35,000 bases of DNA from Neocallimastix lanati (nom. inval.) (Eukaryota > Neocallimastigomycota > Neocallimastigomycetes > Neocallimastigales > Neocallimastigaceae). The stretch spans positions 420,001 through 455,000 of the forward strand of contig JACVTC010000052.1 in assembly GCA_016946835.1 (NCBI GenBank). Reading direction: 5' to 3'. Below are positions 24,701 to 34,680 of the stretch, in pieces; positions within the stretch are counted from its first letter, which is position 1; each line of letters begins with the position of its first letter. Position numbers and translations under genes: made by a program. The notes under the pieces were generated by a model. The model did not search any database. It was given only the letters and a program-made list of their open reading frames with translations, and was not told the origin of the DNA.

Positions 24701-26550
24701 AAGAGTATGTATATCAAGCTGGAAAATCTTTACAAGCTTTCTTTCAAAAAGAATGGGGAAACGCGAATTTACCTACTATTAAATCCACCGATAAAAGGAT
24801 TAGACATTCCTCAAGAGAACCATCCATTACTGAATCTGAAATTAAAAAGAAAGATGATCATCGATCTTCTAATCGTGAACATGAACGTGAACATGAACAT
24901 AATCATGATCGTGATCGTGATATTAATAAATCTCCAAATAAATCATTAGAAAGAGAAAATAGTAGTAATAGACATAGAGAAAGTAGTAATAGAAATGAAG
25001 GTTTAGAAGAATTATCGAAATCATCGTTAATTATAAATAAAAAACATAGACATGAAAATTCAAATAATTCATTATCTGAAATCTCCAAATCGAAATCACT
25101 AACCTCAAGTATTAAGACTCAACTACTTTCTATTGTTCAAAAATTACAAGCTCATTCCTGTTCTCAAATATTCTTAGAACCTGTTGATCCTAAACAATTC
25201 CCTGATTATCAAAAGTTTATTCATAATCCAATGGATCTTTCTACCATAAAGAAAAAATTGGATAAAAATAAATATCAAACAATTGAAGAATTTAGATCAG
25301 ATATTTCTTTAATCTTTTCTAATTGTAATATTTATAATCCGCCAGGATCTTGGGCAAGAGATCAAGGACAAAAACTAGAGGAATATTGGTTTACCCTTGA
25401 TAAAACATTAAATCAATACAAGAAAAAATCATCTCATGAAAAACATTCCTTACCTATGGTGGAAGTTAAAGTATGTGAAAGTATTATAAGAAAAATGCTT
25501 CGTAACCCATATTCAGCTGCATTTAAAGATCCAGTACCCACAACAGTACCGATGTATCATGAAATTATTAAGAAGCCTATGGACTTTACTACGTTGAAAA
25601 CTAATCTTGATAATAAAAAATATAGTACATTGAAAGAATTTCAATCAGATGTTAAATTAATCTTTAATAATTGTTATACCTTTAATATGGAAGGTTCAGA
25701 TTTATTTGTTGCTGCTCAAAAATTAGAAGTTGCTTTTGATGAACTTTGGGAACGACGTCATGATTTGCTTCGACAAGCTACAGAAAAGTTAGCACAAAAG
25801 GGTTATAATGTGAAACATTTAAAACATCGTTCTTCTACACTTCTAGTGAATAATACAGCTGATGATGATACTGTTTCAAATTCCAAATCAAAAATTAAAA
25901 TGAGTACTGGTAATGATCAAAATGATGATGACGCAATTCTGAAACCCCAAAGAAATAATAGTAATATAACATCGTCATCGTCCATGGTAAACTCAAAATC
26001 AAAGCAATACTCTTCCATCATGAAAGAAAAAACATCATCAACAAATTATCAAAGTTCTGATGCACGTAACTATAGAAAAGGTTATAAAAAGCATCTATTA
26101 GAAGAAAGTGGTTATATTGATGATAATAATGATAATTATAGTACAGGTCAGGAACATCGAAGTAAGAAAAAAAAAGTTAGATATGAAAATAATGATGATA
26201 ATTATGATAATGATAATGAAAATAATGTTAATAATAATGATAATGATGATATGGATATTGAATATTCTGATTATAATACTTCTAACAAAAAATCACATGA
26301 TACTAATCGTAAAACTTCTTCTATTCATTCCCATCATAGTCATGGACATCATCGTCACTCCTCAACTTCATATTATACTCAAGATGAATCAATTAATCGT
26401 TTAACTTCTTCACGTAAAAAACATAGTAGTAGTAGTCGATTAAAAGAATCTTCTTCTAGACATGATGGTGACAATGATGATGATGATGATGATGATAATA
26501 ATTCATCTTCAAATAATCAAGGAAATTTAAAAATTAAAATAAAAATTTAA
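16369..26550 (+). CDS. TAF2 (TFIID subunit 2) fused to six bromodomains (5' end unresolved)
   Basis: Exons join in frame: 16369-16404, 16576-16624, 16794-16866, 16992-17182, 17314-17392, 17528-17658, 17850-18559, 18850-19063, 19372-21341, 21505-21658 and 21841-26550. They give about 2,771 visible residues; only a short N-terminus is missing. The first about 1,200 residues match TAF2 in order and length (human TAF2 is about 1,200): NYKHQRISLEVDF, DPDSGVYFNMPDPEA, GFARLWMPCIDKFQERCTW, APNIYFTVGPYKM, TPYPYLSFKLVCIE, RSLIMQWYGSY, ADQWIYGTGIPKFYFTHHF, IRMDPDTEW and DDPSPYFRFH. TAF2 has the M1-peptidase fold; HEXXH is replaced by RSLIM, so it is non-catalytic, as expected. It should help TFIID contact core-promoter DNA. 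The terminal exon adds an Arg/Ser-Asp repeat linker, six bromodomains and Asn/Asp/His-rich tails, ending NLKIKIKI. Polar insertions lie near 18215-18340 and 19970-20060. The join at 21658/21841 (GTATGT...TTAAG, phase 0) carries the fusion. The most uncertain exon is 16369-16404 (donor GTGTCT). Confidence 0.92.
21664..21710. repeat. (TTA)n microsatellite in the last TAF2 intron
   Basis: A pure trinucleotide run begins a few bases after the donor GTATGT. The intron joins the TAF2 body to the bromodomain exon. Confidence 0.9.
21883..22215 (+). other. Arg/Ser-Asp repeat linker of the TAF2 fusion protein
   Basis: After RERDKEKEREKEREKEKEKG comes a run of seven- to eight-residue units of the type R-S-I-D-R-E/G-R and R-S-R/K-I-R-E-R, about a dozen in all. 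It resembles RS/RD-type domains of splicing and transcription proteins. The DNA repeats with small variants, mainly of GAAGTAT(T/A)GAT(C/A)GGGAAAGA, suggesting expansion by slippage. It sits directly between the end of the TAF2 homology and the first bromodomain and is probably disordered and a candidate for phosphorylation. Confidence 0.85.
22540..25770 (+). other. Array of six bromodomains in the TAF2 fusion protein
   Basis: Six units are visible at about 22540-22830, 23221-23520, 23560-23840, 24466-24757, 25110-25395 and 25465-25765. Each has the ZA-loop signature (Y..II..PMD) and the B-helix NC..(F/Y)N: PMDVSTAEKKL/NCYIFN, PMDLGTIKTKL/NCLLFN, PMDLSRLKSRL/NCYIFN, PMDISTIENNL/NCFKFN, PMDLSTIKKKL/NCNIYN and PMDFTTLKTNL/NCYTFN. 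The Asn that contacts acetyl-lysine is present in all six, so all could bind. Spacing is uneven: 2-3 and 5-6 are close pairs, while 1-2, 3-4 and 4-5 are separated by long Ser/Asn/Lys-rich linkers. Units 2 and 4 share NIPTYFTIIK and are probably the closest relatives. Confidence 0.95.
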
Positions 26551-26731
26551 TATCTAATTTCATATACCTTAATATATATCATACACCTATTACATATACA
26601 CATTTATACACATACATTCATATATATATTCACACAAATATCCATACAAATACATATACAATATACATATATGTATTACATATATACATAAAATACTTCT
26701 CTTTTAAATATATACTATATAATATTTGTTT

Positions 26732-26773
<42 letters not shown>

Positions 26774-27342
26774 CATATAATCATATAATTTTTTTAAAGC
26801 CTATACATACATACAAAAAAAAAAAAAAAAAAAAATAAAGAATAAAAAATAAAAATATAAAAATATAAAAATATAAAAATATAAAAATAAAAATTAAAGT
26901 AAATTAATAATTGATTTTTTTTTTTTTTTAAATTATTATTTTTTAAAAAACAAAACTAAATTACTATTATAATATTTATTTATTTATTTTATTACAAATT
27001 TATTCTTATCTATATATATTTATAAGTAAATAAAGTAAAAAAAAAAATTTTTTTTTTTTTTATTTTTTTTTTGTTTTTTAAAACTTTTTCTTTTTCTTTT
27101 TCTTTAATCTATATATACAATTTAAGTAGATTAGTAAAACAATTATTTATTTTTAATTTATTTTAATTTATTTTAATTTCAACTAATTTTTTTTTATCAT
27201 TATTAATTAAAAAAAAAAAAAAATAAAAATAAAAATAAAAATAGTACCAATTTTTATAGACAATTAAACATATAATAACAATAACAACATCAAATAAAAG
27301 AAAAAAAAAAAAAAAAAAGAACCGATTCTTTTATTATATATA

Positions 27343-27384
<42 letters not shown>

Positions 27385-28183
27385 ATTTTACTTTAATATT
27401 CTTAGTGATTAATTTTTCTGAAATTTTTTGAAAAAATTTTATTGATTTATATGAAAAGATTAATTCTGTTAATATTTAGTACCTTTAATTTTTTTGAAAT
27501 TAATTTTATTATTTAATTCTTTACTGCTATATGAGAATTGAGAGGGCTCCGTTTAAATTTTTTTTCAAAATATAATTTAGAATATATGAAATGTATGAAA
27601 AATAAGCTTCAAATATAATGAAACATATTGTAACATAAATAATATATAAGCCATAATGTACTAATATATTAATAAAATTGACATAATCATGGGAAGAAAA
27701 AGAACTCAAGAAAAAAAAAAAAAAAAAAACTTCTAAATAAGTTCTGTTTCTTCATCCATCCCTTCTATGAGTAAAACTATAAAGATTTTTTTTTTTTTTA
27801 ATTAAATCTACATTTAATTATAAAGATTTTAAATTAAATACATCAAATTTTGAAGACTGGCTTACTGAATTAAAACGTCATCTAATTCCACAAAACTAAA
27901 ATGAATAGATAGAAAAAGAATTTATCTATGAACTTTCTTAAACTTAATTACTAACTACTAAATTTTTTTTAAAATTGAACACAAAAAAAAAAAAAATAAA
28001 AATAAATAAATAATATACATATTAATACAAATATTCATTTATTAATATTTATTATATATTATAATATCTAAGTTAATTTTAAACAAAATTCCAAAGAATG
28101 ACCCAAATGATACCAAATAAATAAAAAGTATGATAATAAAAGGCAAAAAGAAGATTAATCAAAATTTTCTAATCCATGCATTC

Positions 28184-28222
<39 letters not shown>

Positions 28223-28781
28223 TTTTTTGTAAATTTATAAATTTTTAAATTTATACCCAATATGTTTTAATATATTTTAATCCATTAATCATATACTGAA
28301 AATACTTTGAAAAAATTAAAGTAAAATTAAAATATAGTTAGTTATTTTTTTTATTGGGTTAAATGTATATACTTATATAATTAATATTATTTATATAAAA
28401 AAGTATTTATTTTCAATTTACTTTATAATTGATTATATATTATTACTAATTATTTCATGTATATGTCTATTGAGTTATTACTTAATTATTTATTTATTGA
28501 TTGTTATTAATTTATATATTTATTTATAATTAATATTTCATTTATTTAATTATAAATACAAATACACATTCTATTATTATTATAAACTAGAAAAAAAAAA
28601 TCATTGAAAATATTTTTAATTAATTAATACTTTTATCAATGATTAAAATATTAAATTTGAAATTTAAAGAAAATTACAATAATTTTATAAATAATTAAAT
28701 AAAAAATAATAAAATATCTTTCAGAATATAATATTCAATATAAAAGTTACTATCATAATTGATATATCAATTCTCTTATAT

Positions 28782-28816
<35 letters not shown>

Positions 28817-29484
28817 AAAAAAAAAATTATAATAAGCATTATTTATTTAATATATTTTTTAATATAGAACTATTTTTTAATGGTATTTTTGATTTAATAA
28901 CTTCAACTTCTGAAGTTGAATTAATTCTAATAATTGTGAAAATAATTCTTTTTTTTTTTTATTCTGATTAATTAAACTCTATTAATAATAAACTGCTTCA
29001 TATTAATATTTCCATATAATATTAATATTTATATATAAATAAAAATATTTTTTTACAATATAAATAATAAAAATTATATTATTAATAATTTAAGTAATAG
29101 AAATTATAAACAATTATGTTGATTAGAAAAAAAAAAAGATTATAGATTAAAATTTATTTAATAATTAAGAAAAAAAAAATTTTATTTATATAAAAATAAT
29201 AATTAATAAAGTATTAATTTTGAATTAAAAAAAAAAAAAGTTAAATAAAATAATTTATTGACCATTAAAACAATTTAAATAAAACATATATTATAAATAA
29301 TTTTGATTTTTTTTTTTTTATTTATAATAAATTTATTTTAAAATATGTAGTTAAGATAACATTTTTAATTACTAAAAAAAATTTAAATTTTAATAGAATG
29401 GATTTTAGAAATATTATTTATTTATTTTTATAAAATAAAAATTTATATATATGCCAAAAACTAATATTTTATTATTATTTTTAT
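26551..29484. other. Gene-poor region downstream of the TAF2 fusion
   Basis: TACATA/ATACA-rich sequence follows the stop (26560-26700), then long poly(T) (about 26731-26770) and poly(A) (about 26815-26835, 27347-27383) runs. A short gag-like relic may lie at 27826-27897. The remainder to 29484 is A/T simple sequence with poly(T) near 28191-28220 and 28785-28812. I see no gene. Confidence 0.55.
27826..27897 (+). pseudogene. Possible retrotransposon gag relic
   Basis: The frame reads FKLNTSNFEDWLTELKRHLI before a stop at about 27896. The pattern of a short phrase ending S-N-(F/Y)-x-x-W followed by a basic helix resembles the start of copia-type Gag proteins. Upstream and downstream frames are broken. 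It is a weak call resting on about 20 residues. Confidence 0.2.
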
Positions 29485-30187
29485 TTAATGACATCCATCA
29501 GGACCACAAACATTTAGTAAATTCATTATCTATAGCCCATATAATCATCTTTTTCATTTCATCTCTTGCTTTCACAACCTGAAATAATATATATATCATA
29601 AATTATAAAATATGGTATTCCAAATACACCTGCTTTATGGCCTTTATTTTCATCTTTTCTCACATCTTCTAAAAATGTTTCACTCTCTAACATTTTAATT
29701 ATTATTATTAATTTTTTTTAATCTTCTTTTCCAATTTTAATAAGAACGGATTTATCAGAGAGAACTAAATTTTTGGTGAAATAGGCATCAAATAAAAGAT
29801 GAATAATTTTATTAGCTTCTTTTCCTTTACTTTCAGCAAGCTTTGTTAATCTAGGAGCATCAAGCATATTTTTCTATATATAAAGTATCAACATATCTGA
29901 AATCAATTCCTTTATCTTTTCCCAATTTCGATATTTCCTCAATTACATTTCGAGCCTCTTCAAGAGTCATTCCATATTTTTTTTTAGCAAAACGTTCATC
30001 TGTCTTTGAAACAACTTTTCTATTAGTATAGGGGATTTAATTCAAATGATTTTATTTTAAGATTTAACCATATCATCTATTTTCATTTATTTTAAAAACA
30101 GATTCTAATCTTTTTTCACCAATATAACAATATGGACATGTATAATCAGACCAATATACAATACCTTAATTTATTTGTTGATTCCAT
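29485..30187 (-). pseudogene. Decayed DsbA/FrnE-family thioredoxin-fold gene
   Basis: Read on the minus strand from an ATG at 30187, this parallels the intact copy at 31517-32221 along its whole length. It has YWSDYTCPYCYIGEKRLES with the CPYC motif, a middle part with ERFAKKKYGMTLEEARN and GIDFRYVDTLY, SDKSVLIKIGKE, and the terminus CGPDGCH. The frame is broken many times: near the start, after the first about 30 codons, at about 29878 (extra base before MLDA), at about 29720 (stop) and near the end. The cis-Pro region (GVFGIPYFII) is still legible. No function is expected. Confidence 0.9.
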
Positions 30188-31516
30188 TTTTAGACTTTTT
30201 TTTAAGTTCAATTTTTTTTTAAGTTTTTGTTCTTAAAAAGATATTTTACATTTATCTTTTACAGAAAAAAAAAAAGTAAAAAAAATATATATTAAAAATA
30301 AAAAATTAAAATTTTATTTCTTTCTATATATATTATTTCTACTTTAATTTTTAACAGCAATTGACAACTATTTATATACTTTTTATGACAATTTTCTGAA
30401 TAGATTTATTTATATTTTATTATTTTACTAATATAAAACTGAACATTTTTTTTTTTTATTTTATTTTTAATTTACATTACTTTTTTTTTTTCATTATATT
30501 TATTAAATATTTATAATTAAGATTTATAATATGCAACTTTATTTAAACGTAAACTCCACTTTTTCCATTTTCTATTATAAAAAATAATTTATTTTAAAAG
30601 TATTTATTAAAAATTTTATAATTATTAAAATTTAATACTGAAATCTATATATTTTAAAATCTAATAAAATTTACTAATATCATAATTAATTTTTTTTTAT
30701 TTTATTTTTTATTTTTTAATTTGATATAGTATTTATACTAAATATATGCTAAAACTATACCTGTTTATCAAATTCAATTATCGTCCAGAATATTAAATAA
30801 TTATTATTTTTATATTTTTATTTTTATTATTATTAGATATTTGAATTTGATATGCTATTTATGCTATAGTGAGAATATCAAATTTATTTTATTTTCATTT
30901 TTATTTTATTTTTTTTTTTTTTTTTTTTTTTGATTTTTATTTGATAGTAGTTTTAGTATAGTTTTAGCATCAAACCCTATACTGTAATCATTATATAATT
31001 TATTTTATAAAATATTTTTAATATTATAATAATACCATTATAATATAAGAGTTTTTTTTTTTCCCTATAATATATTACTGTCTTTATGATAAATTTTAGA
31101 ATATTTAAAATTTAATATATAATAAATATTTAAATTTTTATTATTATTAATAATATATAAATATTATATATAATTATTTAGTAAAAAATAAATTTATAAT
31201 TAAATTTTTACATTAAAAATTACAATGAATATTATTATAAATCAATATTTTATTGATTAAAATAAATAAAATTTTTTTAAAAAAAAAATAATAAAGGTAA
31301 AAATTAATTTTTTTTTTTTAATTTTTAAAGATAATTATTAAAAATTTTATATATTACCATTATTTTATTTTTTTTTTTTTGTTTTTTTTTTTTTAAATAA
31401 AATTAATAATTAATAATTCTTGGAATTTATTTTTAATAGTATAATTGCTGCTTTAAAGGTTATGATAATTTAAATAATTTAATATTAAAGATAATTATAT
31501 TTTGAGAATATAATAT
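30188..31516. other. Intergenic spacer between two DsbA-family copies
   Basis: A/T simple sequence with no gene. It includes a cluster of inverted repeats between 30746 and 30970: a 15-bp pair ATGCTAAAACTATAC (30746-30760) and its complement (30956-30970), enclosing a 10-bp pair (30844-30853 with 30875-30884). Confidence 0.55.
30746..30970. repeat. Nested inverted repeats
   Basis: The outer arms ATGCTAAAACTATAC and GTATAGTTTTAGCAT are 15 bp and perfect, about 195 bases apart. The inner arms AATTTGATAT and ATATCAAATT are 10 bp. Between and around them, variants of TTTGATATAGTATTTATAC recur, suggesting a degenerate small repeat or foldback element. Confidence 0.6.
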
Positions 31517-32221
31517 TTAGTGACATCCATCAGGACCACAGGACATTCCTGATCCAGAATTTTCGAGATGATCATCCAGGGCATCCATTAAAATTTTCTT
31601 CATTCCTTCTCTACTTTGACAACCATAAATTCTAAATTTGTCATTAATAACAAAGAATGGAACTCCTTGAACTCCCATTTTATAGGCTTCATTTTCATCT
31701 TTTCTAACTTCATCCTTGAATTTATCACTATCAAGCATTTCGGTAATTTCTTTTTCTTCTAAACCAACTTCTTTTCCAATTTTGATAAGAATAGATCTAT
31801 CTGATAGATCTAAATTTTTAGTAAAATATCCATCAAATAAAAGATAAATGACTTTATCAACATCTTTTCCTTTATTTTCAGCTAATTTTGTTAATCTATG
31901 AGCATCCAGCATATTTGCATATAAGGTATCAGCATATCTGAAGTCAATTCCTTCAGCTCTTCCTAATTTTGAAATTTTTTCTATTTGATTTCTTGCCTCT
32001 TCAATAGACAGTCCATATTTCCCAGCGAAACGAACATCAGTTTTTGTTTTAATCTTTGAACTAGCAGTTGGATCTAATTCAAAAGCTTTCATTTTAAGCT
32101 TTACCATATCTTTTATTTTCATATCTTTCAGAAGAGATTCCAATCTTTTTTCACCAATATAACAGTATGGACAAGCAAAATCAGACCAATAGACAACATT
32201 AATTTTCTTTAAAGCGTTCAT
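31517..32221 (-). CDS. DsbA/FrnE-family thioredoxin-fold oxidoreductase
   Basis: An intronless ORF of 234 residues starts with ATG at 32221. The start MNALKKINVVYWSDFACPYC places a redox CPYC motif at residues 17-20, right after the first beta strand. A helical insertion follows, then GVQGVPFFVIN, which holds the cis-Pro of the thioredoxin fold. The C-terminus ends MSCGPDGCH with two more Cys. The length fits the FrnE branch of the DSBA family (usually about 210-240). No signal peptide is seen, so a cytosolic thiol-disulfide oxidoreductase or isomerase role is likely; the substrate is unknown. The lack of introns, unlike the neighbours, and the bacterial family distribution suggest transfer from gut bacteria (inference). 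Two broken relatives flank it on the same strand. Confidence 0.93.
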   Translation of the reverse strand: MNALKKINVVYWSDFACPYCYIGEKRLESLLKDMKIKDMVKLKMKAFELDPTASSKIKTKTDVRFAGKYGLSIEEARNQIEKISKLGRAEGIDFRYADTLYANMLDAHRLTKLAENKGKDVDKVIYLLFDGYFTKNLDLSDRSILIKIGKEVGLEEKEITEMLDSDKFKDEVRKDENEAYKMGVQGVPFFVINDKFRIYGCQSREGMKKILMDALDDHLENSGSGMSCGPDGCH

Positions 32222-32887
32222 GTTTTAATTATTTAATTTAAATTGTTTGTTTTGTTTATGTATTAGGAATTTTTCTTTAATAAACTATATTATATTCAAA
32301 ATAAAAATATATTTAACTTTTAATATTATTTCATTATAAATGAAAATTTAAAATTAAAAAAAAAAAAAATTTTTTTTTTGTCTTATATGTTTATATATAT
32401 ACTTTTTTTTTTTTTTTTTTTTTACAATCATCATTTTTAAATAATTTATAATAATAATTAATAATTAATAATATATTATTAAGCTAATTTAAATTTAATT
32501 AAAATTTAATTAAAACTTACAAGAGTTATATATAAATATATTTAATCAAATAAACATATTAAAATATTAATAATATAAAATTTAAAAAATTATTTCCGCT
32601 TTTTCCGTTCTTTTTTATTTAATCTGAATTTTTTTTTTTTTATTTTATTTTATTTTATTTAATTTTTCTAAAACATTAGCAACAACAAAAAAAAAAAGTA
32701 ATAAAATAAAAAAAAATAATATTAGTATTAAAATAAACTAAAATTTTAATATAATAGAACTTTCTATTAAATAATTTTTACTAAAAATTGCTTAGCATTA
32801 AATTATTTCGAATTTTAATGTTGCCAATTTCCCTATAAAATAAATTAAAAGAGATGAGATTATTTTGATTTAATATAAATTTTTATA

Positions 32888-32931
<44 letters not shown>

Positions 32932-33414
32932 ATATAATTGGATTATTTATTAAAAACAATATCTGTTAAAATAAAAATTATATAAAAAAAAATTGTACTT
33001 TTAATAATGATTATTATATAAATTAATTTTATTATTAGAATGATTAATTTCATTAATAAAAAATAATTTTTATTAAAAGAATTAAAAGATTTTTAGAGAA
33101 ACATCATGAGACTATATATCTATTATAGTTTTTATATATAATAATTGTTAAATATAACACTTTAAATCAGAAATGATATTTATATTTTATTATGTGTTTA
33201 TTTATTTATTTTATTGCTTTTTCATTAGGGAAGATCTTCCTTCATTTAAGAATATGTACATTACATGTTATTTATAATTATTTTCTATAGGAGTCTAATA
33301 ATATTGGTAACATTTAACGTTACACTGCATTATATTATCGAATAAAAATATTTTACACTTTATGTGTTTATTTACATTGTACATTATACTACATTATTAA
33401 CTGTGATATTTAAC

Positions 33415-33445
<31 letters not shown>

Positions 33446-33982
33446 TAAATAAGTGTAAATATTAAATTAAAAAAAATTATAGCAGTAGTAAAAAAAAAAA
33501 AAAAAAAAATTAGTGAATTAAAATGACTATAAACTTTTATATATCAAATGGAATAATTTTTATTAAAAAATAAAGGAAATGTAATAATTTAATTTTCATC
33601 TAAATATAATATATATATATTAGAATTAATTTATAATTTTATTTATTTTAAAACAATATTTAGTTAGATGAAATTAATATCTTTAAATATTTATTATAAG
33701 AAATTATAATATTTAATTTATCCATTAATAATATTATAACTGACAAAATGATACTATTTTTGTTAGTTTGTGATAATTTTTTCTATGAATAAATAAAAAA
33801 AAAAAGATAATATATGTATGAATATTTACTAACACTATTCACTAATTTAAAAATAAATTTTTTAGTTTTTTTATAAATAACAATATTATATATATCAAAC
33901 TCTAATTCTTAATATAAATTTATAAAACTATATTAATAAAAGTATTTTCAATAGATATTTTTCTATGTATTTATTTTCAAAG

Positions 33983-34033
<51 letters not shown>

Positions 34034-34047
34034 GGAATTATTATAAT
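32222..34047. other. Intergenic spacer, no gene seen
   Basis: This is upstream of the intact DsbA-type gene. It contains poly(T) at about 32403-32423, a poly(A) run of about 41 bases (32889-32929), (AAT)n at about 33414-33443 and (TA)n at about 33988-34016. The stretch 33100-33400 is slightly less simple and holds the palindrome GGAAGATCTTCC near 33228, but no readable frame. Confidence 0.55.
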
Positions 34048-34163
34048 TTAATGACATCCATCAGGATCACATTATCCTTCCAGTTCCTGATTTTGCTAGT
34101 TGATCATTTAATGCTTCCATTATTGTCTCTTTCGTATCTTCTTTATTAGGACAGCCATAGATA
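34048..34163 (-). pseudogene. 3' fragment of a third DsbA/FrnE-family copy
   Basis: On the minus strand it reads IYGCPNKEDTKETIMEAL, then NDQLAKSGTG, a one-base disruption, and DPDGCH before a stop. This aligns with IYGCQSREGMKKILMDAL and NSGSGMSCGPDGCH of the intact copy. Homology stops abruptly near 34163, so about five sixths of the gene is missing. Confidence 0.85.
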
Positions 34164-34383
34164 GTAATTAATATTTAAGTAAAGCTGGATGAATCTTTAA
34201 ATCTTAATATTTAATTATATTTAAATTTAATTTTTAATATGTATAAATATTATTTTTAAATAGTAATTTGTAGTTAATTTCTACTGAATAAAGAATTTTG
34301 AATATTTCTATGGAAAAAAATTTTCAAAGAAATATAAAATAAACAAGTATATAATATATATAATTATATATAAATATTCATAA

Positions 34384-34680
34384 GGCTTTCCCTCAAATGA
34401 TTATTTCACCCAACCCTGATACTACTCTTTGAATTGATGACTGTAAAATTTCCAATCACCAATGATTACACCCACTAGGGAGGAGTTAATGATTCCGTTC
34501 TGATGCAAGTGCTCAATAGAAATATATGTAGGAACGTTAGGAAATTCATCTCCGGGCAGTGTGTAACGACGATTGAGAGCGGCGAAGCTGTTACAGTATG
34601 CCAATAACTCATCACCTTACAGTTAATTAATAACTGTATGGCCATATGGGAGATGGGTACCCATATGTGCAAGTCTATGT
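34384..34680. other. Higher-G+C island, probable insertion or relic of foreign origin
   Basis: This roughly 300-base block has markedly higher G+C and no simple repeats, unlike everything around it except coding exons. On the minus strand one frame is open for 60 codons (34604-34422), with GDEFPNVPTYISIEHLHQNG and LVGVIIGDWKFYSHQFKE. The same frame upstream, though broken by stops, continues with coding-like text (HMGTHLPYGHTVIN). A second minus frame (34672-34475) is also open. An 8-bp hairpin CATATGGG/CCCATATG lies at 34643-34667. I do not recognise the family. Confidence 0.5.

Noticed and set aside
26815-27383. Poly(A) runs as marks of retroposed cDNA ends
   Set aside because: Such runs occur throughout the window, and no target-site duplication or element body can be seen.
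33228-33239. Perfect 12-bp palindrome GGAAGATCTTCC
   Set aside because: It is isolated, with no partner sites or nearby gene start; too short to interpret.
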